A stretch of 10,308 nucleotides of DNA from an uncultured Asticcacaulis sp. GTDB taxonomy: Bacteria; Pseudomonadota; Alphaproteobacteria; Caulobacterales; Caulobacteraceae. The notes under the pieces are model-generated. The model ran no database searches, was not told the origin of the DNA, and saw only the letters and a program-made list of their open reading frames with translations. This document shows positions 6,974-10,308 of the stretch, one piece after another. Made by a program: the position numbers and the translations under genes. Numbering within the stretch: the first letter of the stretch is position 1; each line of letters begins with the position of its first letter. The stretch lies in assembly GCA_946480525.1 (NCBI GenBank), contig CAMLLA010000118.1:1-10308 (forward strand), read 5' to 3'.

Positions 6974-8407
6974 CTATTCGATCACGTAGCCGACGGGGGC
7001 GGAGTAGGCGGGCGGGGCGTCGCTGCCGGAGACGGTCTCACCGTTGCGGGCCTTGATGACCTGGTTGACCCGGCCCATGAAGGTGGCCTGAAGGTCGTGC
7101 GCGACGCGCAGGTTGTCGGCAGGGGTCTGGTAGTCGCCCGGTGCGCCCGGCTGGACGATGTACGGTGTGACGATAATGACCAGCTCGGTTTCTTCGTTCA
7201 GGAAGTCGCGCGAACGGAATAGTGTGCCGAGAATGGGCAGGGAGACCAGGCCCGGAAGGGCATCGACCGACTGCTTGTACTTCTGCTGCAGCAGGCCGGC
7301 GATCATCATCGACGAGCCCGACTGCATTTCGACCGTGTCTTCTGCCCGGCGGACCGACAGGGCCGGCAGGGTCAGGGATGTGTTCAGCTGAAGGGCGCCG
7401 ACGTTCGACAGCTCGGAGACTTCGGTTGAAATCTTCATCGAAATCCGGCCCGACGACAGGACGACGGGCGTAAAGCCGAGACCGACGCCGAACGGCTTGA
7501 AGTCGACCGTGACGCGGCCCTGGTTGTCCTGGGCGACCGGAACGGGGAATTCGCCGCCGACGAGGAACTTGGCGGCTTCACCCGATACGGAGGTCAAATT
7601 CGGCTCGGCCAGTGTGCGGATCAGGCCGACCCGCTCGAAGGCATTGATGTTGGATTCGATCGACAGGCCCAGGGCGCGCGTATCCAAATAGCCGATCGAC
7701 CCACCGCCCAGCAGTTTGTTGTTCACGCCGTAGGTGGTGTTGGTGACGGTGCCGAAGGTGACGCCGTTGGAGTTGGTCATGCTGAGCAGATGGTCGAACC
7801 CAAGCTGCTTGATGGTCGTACGGTTGATTTCGACGATACGGACCTTGAGCGTCACCTGGTCCTTGCCGGCGATGCTGATCAGGTTGACCACGTCTTCCGG
7901 CTTGCCGGCGAAGCCTTGCGCCAGGCGGAAGATCTGGTCGGCTTCGCCGTTATTGCGGGCCGTGCCGCTGAGCACGACCTTGCCGGCCAGGCTCTGGACC
8001 TCGACCTTGCTGTCGGGGAAAAGGCGCGCGACGGCGTCGGCCAGGTGATCGGTCGAGGCATCGACGCGGATCTGGAGATTGAGGATCTGGCGGCCCGAAG
8101 CATCGAAGAAGATGGCGTCGCTCTGGCCGGCATCGACGCCGAGGACGAAGATGCGGCGCGGCGTGCGCAGGACTGCGTCGGCGACGGCCGGGTTCGACAC
8201 GAAGACGTCGGCGGCGTCGGCCGGCAGGTCGATCACGGCCGAACGGCCCTTGGGCAGGTTCAGGACCTGCGACTTGACGGCAGCGCTTTGCAGCCCCTTG
8301 ACCGAAGTCTTGTCAGGCGCGGCGTGGACGGCGGCCGGCACGGCAGAGGCCGCCAGGACGGCGGCAATAACCAGGCTTGAGGTGAGGGCTTTTTTCATCA
8401 GGTTCAT
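6974..8407 (-). CDS. cpaC: CpaC/RcpA outer-membrane secretin of the Tad pilus
   Basis: A 477-residue secretin forming the outer-membrane channel through which the pilus passes. A Sec signal peptide spans about 1-29 (MNLMKKALTSSLVIA, cleavage likely after AVHA). An N-terminal pilus/secretin N domain at about 45-115 contains LPKGRSAVIDLPADAADVFV. A BON-like domain lies at about 120-165 (VARLFPDSKVEVQSLAGKVVLSG). The secretin domain spans about 230-410, with PNLTSVSGEAAKFLVGGEFP, GLGFTPVVLSSGRISMKI, SLPILGTLFRSR and TELVIIVTPYIV all present. ATG 8407 overlaps the cpaB stop as ATGA, indicating translational coupling. A second Met at residue 4 is an alternative start. The tail after 410 is hydrophilic. 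Confidence 0.97.
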   Translation of the reverse strand: MNLMKKALTSSLVIAAVLAASAVPAAVHAAPDKTSVKGLQSAAVKSQVLNLPKGRSAVIDLPADAADVFVSNPAVADAVLRTPRRIFVLGVDAGQSDAIFFDASGRQILNLQIRVDASTDHLADAVARLFPDSKVEVQSLAGKVVLSGTARNNGEADQIFRLAQGFAGKPEDVVNLISIAGKDQVTLKVRIVEINRTTIKQLGFDHLLSMTNSNGVTFGTVTNTTYGVNNKLLGGGSIGYLDTRALGLSIESNINAFERVGLIRTLAEPNLTSVSGEAAKFLVGGEFPVPVAQDNQGRVTVDFKPFGVGLGFTPVVLSSGRISMKISTEVSELSNVGALQLNTSLTLPALSVRRAEDTVEMQSGSSMMIAGLLQQKYKQSVDALPGLVSLPILGTLFRSRDFLNEETELVIIVTPYIVQPGAPGDYQTPADNLRVAHDLQATFMGRVNQVIKARNGETVSGSDAPPAYSAPVGYVIE

Positions 8408-9330
8408 CGCGTCACCAGCACATCTGAGGACTGACCGTTGCGGAAGATGCGCACGCTGCCGTCGCCGCCGGTCGGCACGGCGGTGACGAGACCCGACGGA
8501 CCGGAAGCATCGGCGTAGGAACGCAGCATCAGAGAGAGGGTGCCCGACGCCTTGGCCAGGACCAGCGCCTGACCGTCGACGGGAGAAACTTCCAGGGTGG
8601 CCGTGGCGCCGATCAGGTTCTGCTTGTCCTCGGTATTGACCTGCTGGTCGATGGCGAGAACGCGGATATTGCGCAGCACCGGCTGGACGCTGTCGACCGT
8701 GCCGCCGCCGCTGGCGCGCGGCGTCTGATGGGTGACGAGGATATCGACCCTGTCGCCGGGCAGGATGAAGCCGCCAGCCGTGTTATCGACACTGACCGGA
8801 ACGGCGACGGCGCGCATGCCGGGCGCCAGCATGACGGCCATGAAGCCGCCCTGGTCGGCGCGGACGATCTTGGCTTCGATGATCGGTTCGTTCGCCTGAA
8901 TGTCCTCGCGCGCCACAGAGCCCGTCAGAGCCGTCCGGGCGTTGGGGCCGAGCGTGCGCTTGGCGGCAGCGGCGATGTCGTTACCGGTCTGCTGGACCTT
9001 GGCGCCGGCGTCTTCGCTGCCATTGGCCGGGCCTGTCGCGGCGGCAGGTTCGAGCGCGGGATTGGCCGGGGCGTCGGTGATGTAGGCAGGGGTAACCATG
9101 TTGGCCGGCCAGTCCTGCCAGCGCAGGTCGGCTTCCGCGATATGCTCGCCCGCCTTGATATTGCGGCTGGCGACCAGGACGTGGGCCGTGGCGACGGGTG
9201 CCGGCGCGGGTGCGGGCGTTGCCGTGGCTTCGGTCGTTGCCTTGCCGCCGATCATGCCGCGAACCAGAAAGAACAGCAGGATACCGGCAATCGCGGCGAT
9301 GCCCAGTACGACGTATCGTGACGTCTTCAT
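8404..9330 (-). CDS. cpaB: CpaB/RcpC pilus assembly protein with SAF domain
   Basis: A 308-residue protein anchored in the inner membrane by an N-terminal TM segment (about 7-25), with the rest in the periplasm. After an Ala/Pro linker (31-48), a SAF domain begins at about 49 (AHVLVASRNIKAGEHIAEADLRWQDWP). It is interrupted by a low-complexity insert (about 84-135) and resumes with TGSVAREDIQANEPIIEAKI. The RcpC/CpaB domain follows, with LAPGMRAVAVPVSVDNTAGG and the hallmark ILPGDRVDILVT (189-200). Family members are thought to contact the secretin and possibly peptidoglycan; the exact job is unsettled. The start ATG 9330 has GGGGAA about 9 bases upstream. It is the first gene of the seven-gene block and has its own long leader region. 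Confidence 0.95.
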   Translation of the reverse strand: MKTSRYVVLGIAAIAGILLFFLVRGMIGGKATTEATATPAPAPAPVATAHVLVASRNIKAGEHIAEADLRWQDWPANMVTPAYITDAPANPALEPAAATGPANGSEDAGAKVQQTGNDIAAAAKRTLGPNARTALTGSVAREDIQANEPIIEAKIVRADQGGFMAVMLAPGMRAVAVPVSVDNTAGGFILPGDRVDILVTHQTPRASGGGTVDSVQPVLRNIRVLAIDQQVNTEDKQNLIGATATLEVSPVDGQALVLAKASGTLSLMLRSYADASGPSGLVTAVPTGGDGSVRIFRNGQSSDVLVTR

Positions 9331-9422
9331 AGTGCCCGATTCCCCAATTTGCGATTGCCCTCTAACCGGAGGCGTCGGGCCAGCCGGGAGGGGGGTTGTG
9401 ATTTTTCAGGGGCAATGGTGGC

Positions 9423-9436
9423 TTAAGGTTAGTTAA
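9423..9436. promoter_or_regulatory. CtrA-like box, TTAA-N6-TTAA
   Basis: TTAAGGTTAGTTAA is close to the CtrA consensus TTAA-N7-TTAA, but the spacer is one base short. It lies in the presumed cpaB leader, downstream of the candidate promoter, where binding would be expected to repress. CtrA control of Caulobacter pilA is established; action at this site is inference. Confidence 0.3.
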
Positions 9437-9447
9437 TGTTCGCCTAA

Positions 9448-9471
9448 AGAAATCGGATGTGACCGATTTTT
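9448..9471. promoter_or_regulatory. Inverted repeat next to the candidate cpaB promoter
   Basis: AAATCGG (9450-9456) and CCGATTT (9463-9469) form a perfect 7-bp dyad around a 6-base centre. One further A-T pair and a G-U pair extend it on the plus strand. A third half-site, CGATTT, lies at 9475-9480, 11 bases from the 9464 copy. The arrangement could be an operator for a dimeric regulator, or a weak hairpin at the start of the cpaB transcript or the end of the cpaA transcript. Confidence 0.4.
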
Positions 9472-9475
9472 CGTC

Positions 9476-9504
9476 GATTTAGATGCTTTTATAATCCTGA
9501 GCAA
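9476..9504 (-). promoter_or_regulatory. Candidate housekeeping promoter for cpaB-cpaH
   Basis: On the minus strand, TTGCTCA (9498-9504), 14 bases, then TCTAAATC (9476-9483). The -10 matches seven of eight positions of the Caulobacter sigma-73 consensus GCTANAWC, and the spacing is within its 10-14 range. The -35 agrees well only at TTG. Transcription would start near 9469, giving a leader of about 140 bases before cpaB. This AT-rich gap (9331-9546) is the only long space inside the cluster. Confidence 0.35.
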
Positions 9505-9522
9505 AATCAACGACAGATTCGG

Positions 9523-9530
9523 TTAACCAT
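9523..9530 (+). promoter_or_regulatory. CtrA-type 8-mer TTAACCAT
   Basis: TTAACCAT matches the short CtrA motif reported across alphaproteobacteria. It lies about 55-60 bases upstream of the start point inferred for the candidate cpaB promoter, and 17 bases after the cpaA stop. Its core, GGTTAACC, is a perfect palindrome, so it could also be a chance AT-rich site. Confidence 0.35.
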
Positions 9531-9546
9531 CAGGGTTGTCCGCGCG

Positions 9547-10059
9547 TCAGGACAGTTTCAGGATAAGCGGCAGGATATCGCTATGCTGCATGGCCAGCAG
9601 GCCGCCGGCGCAGATGGCTACGCCATAAGGGATATCTCCCTTTTCGACGAGATGGCGGCCGAGATTGATGGGCAGCATTCCGGCATAGTGGCCGTAAAGC
9701 TTGCGGGCGCCGAGCAGGGTGATCGTCAGTACGCCGCCCGCGATCGCCGTATAAAGGATGAGCGCGACAAAGCCGTCCAATCCCAACCATACCGCCGCTG
9801 CCGCGATCAGCTTGGCGTCGCCCCCTCCCATAAGCCGGAAGGCAAAAAGAACCATGCCGAGGACAAGACCCGCCACGCCCAGGCCGATATGCACCGCCCA
9901 GCCTTCCCAGCCCAGTCCGAGCAACAGGGCAGTAGGTAAGAATGCACCGGCCAGAATCATATTCAGCCGGTTTGGAATGGTCATGGTTTCTATGTCGCTC
10001 TTGGCGGCCCAGATCAGACAGCCGGGATAGACGAGAGCAAAGAGAAGGGGAATGAACAT
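9547..10059 (-). CDS. cpaA: CpaA/TadV prepilin peptidase (A24 family aspartic protease)
   Basis: A 170-residue integral membrane protease that cleaves the leader of Flp pilin (and pseudopilins) at the cytoplasmic face. The two catalytic aspartates of the A24 family are visible: Asp22 in AKSDIETMTIPNRL and Asp81 in the GxGD-type motif MGGGDAKL. Six or so hydrophobic segments fill the rest (about 1-16, 34-50, 55-76, 84-105, 106-117, 136-150). It is the short type without the N-terminal methylase domain, as usual for Tad systems. I prefer ATG 10059, with AGG 5 bases upstream (10065-10067). A GTG at 10071 in the same frame is the alternative and would add four residues. It is separated from cpaB by 216 bp and from the pilin gene by a terminator, so it may be transcribed at a lower level than the pilin. 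Confidence 0.93.
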   Translation of the reverse strand: MFIPLLFALVYPGCLIWAAKSDIETMTIPNRLNMILAGAFLPTALLLGLGWEGWAVHIGLGVAGLVLGMVLFAFRLMGGGDAKLIAAAAVWLGLDGFVALILYTAIAGGVLTITLLGARKLYGHYAGMLPINLGRHLVEKGDIPYGVAICAGGLLAMQHSDILPLILKLS

Positions 10060-10177
10060 GGCAACCTGCACGATCCTGATGGCGGCAGTCTAGGCCATCA
10101 TCGTAAAGATATTCTATCGATCCCGTGGCATATCGCCTTGGGGATCGTCCGCGCGTCATGCGCCGGCACTTTCAAGC

Positions 10178-10208
10178 AAAAGGCCGTAGACCTCGAAGGT
10201 CTGCGGCC
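10178..10208 (-). terminator. Rho-independent terminator between the pilin gene and cpaA
   Basis: On the minus strand, GGCCGCAGACCT pairs with AGGTCTACGGCC around a TCG loop (10182-10208), with a single C/A mismatch, and is followed by TTTTGCTT (10181 down). It sits 30 bp after the pilin stop. It probably ends most pilin transcripts and lets a fraction continue into cpaA. Confidence 0.8.
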
Positions 10209-10238
10209 CCAAGCGCACAGTAATTTAGCTAATCCGGC

Positions 10239-10308
10239 TTACTTCGGCGTCGCGGCGCTGAGCTTGTCCGAGATGGCGGTAAAGGTGCCGTTCAGGCTGC
10301 TCGACATC
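10239..10308 (-). CDS. pilA: Flp-type (type IVb) major pilin, C-terminal end only
   Basis: The visible frame reads MSSSLNGTFTAISDKLSAAT then PK and a TAA stop at 10239-10241; the N-terminal part, including the prepilin cleavage site, lies beyond the right edge. Flp pilins are only about 50-65 residues and end in a short segment like GTxLxxAFTxxxxxL, which this resembles. Its place directly before cpaA matches the pilA-cpaA order of Caulobacter. The first Met seen here is probably internal. Confidence is moderate because only 22 residues can be read and the hallmark hydrophobic helix is missing from view. Confidence 0.75.
   Translation of the reverse strand, partial: MSSSLNGTFTAISDKLSAATPK

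Noticed and set aside
9490..9495. Perfect TATAAT on the plus strand
   Set aside because: No -35 element at a suitable distance, and it would read antisense into cpaA with no plus-strand gene downstream.
9538..10158. Direct repeat GTCCGCGCGTCA at 9538-9549 and 10147-10158, flanking cpaA
   Set aside because: A 12-base GC-rich match in 10 kb is expected a few times by chance; the first copy overlaps the cpaA stop codon and neither copy borders a mobile element.
10222..10229. GCTAAATT on the minus strand, resembling a Caulobacter -10 element, just after the pilin stop
   Set aside because: The nearest -35-like sequence is 17 bases away, outside the 10-14 range, and the transcript would run straight into the terminator.

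Overview
The window is a stretch of a GC-rich alphaproteobacterial chromosome. It is dominated by a tight cpa/tad operon for a Flp-type (type IVb) pilus, read leftward on the minus strand. Gene order (pilin, cpaA, B, C, D, E, F, then the tadB- and tadC-like genes cpaG and cpaH) and protein features such as the CpaD lipoprotein and the MFGKR start of CpaF resemble Caulobacteraceae. Base composition looks lower in GC than Caulobacter itself, so an Asticcacaulis-like member is a reasonable guess, but this is inference.

Layout. Positions 1-542 (+) hold the 3' end of a class I ribonucleotide reductase large-subunit gene, closed by a strong rho-independent terminator at 566-608. A small membrane-anchored DUF883/YqjD-like gene follows at 695-997 (+). 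It converges on the end of the pilus operon with 27 bp between the stops. From 1025 to 9330 (-) run cpaH, cpaG, cpaF, cpaE, cpaD, cpaC and cpaB. Intergenic gaps are 9-18 bp, or a 4-bp ATGA overlap between cpaB and cpaC, so they form one transcription unit. A 216-bp AT-rich gap (9331-9546) separates cpaB from cpaA and carries the only good candidate control region. cpaA occupies 9547-10059 (-). A hairpin terminator separates it from the last 22 codons of the pilin gene, which runs off the right edge.

How the genes fit together. CpaA cleaves the prepilin leader. CpaC is the outer-membrane secretin, CpaD its lipoprotein partner and CpaB a periplasmic, membrane-anchored assembly protein. CpaE is the ParA/MinD-like polar localisation factor. 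CpaF is the hexameric motor ATPase, and CpaG/CpaH are the inner-membrane platform. No minor pseudopilins (TadE/F/G) or TadD pilotin lie in the window.

I see no new biological system: this is a canonical Tad pilus locus. The parts most worth a second look are the regulatory gap before cpaB (CtrA-like boxes and a cluster of AAATCG half-sites at a candidate promoter), the pilA-cpaA terminator, and lineage-specific protein details (lysine-less P-loop in CpaE, Ala/Pro-rich insert in CpaB).
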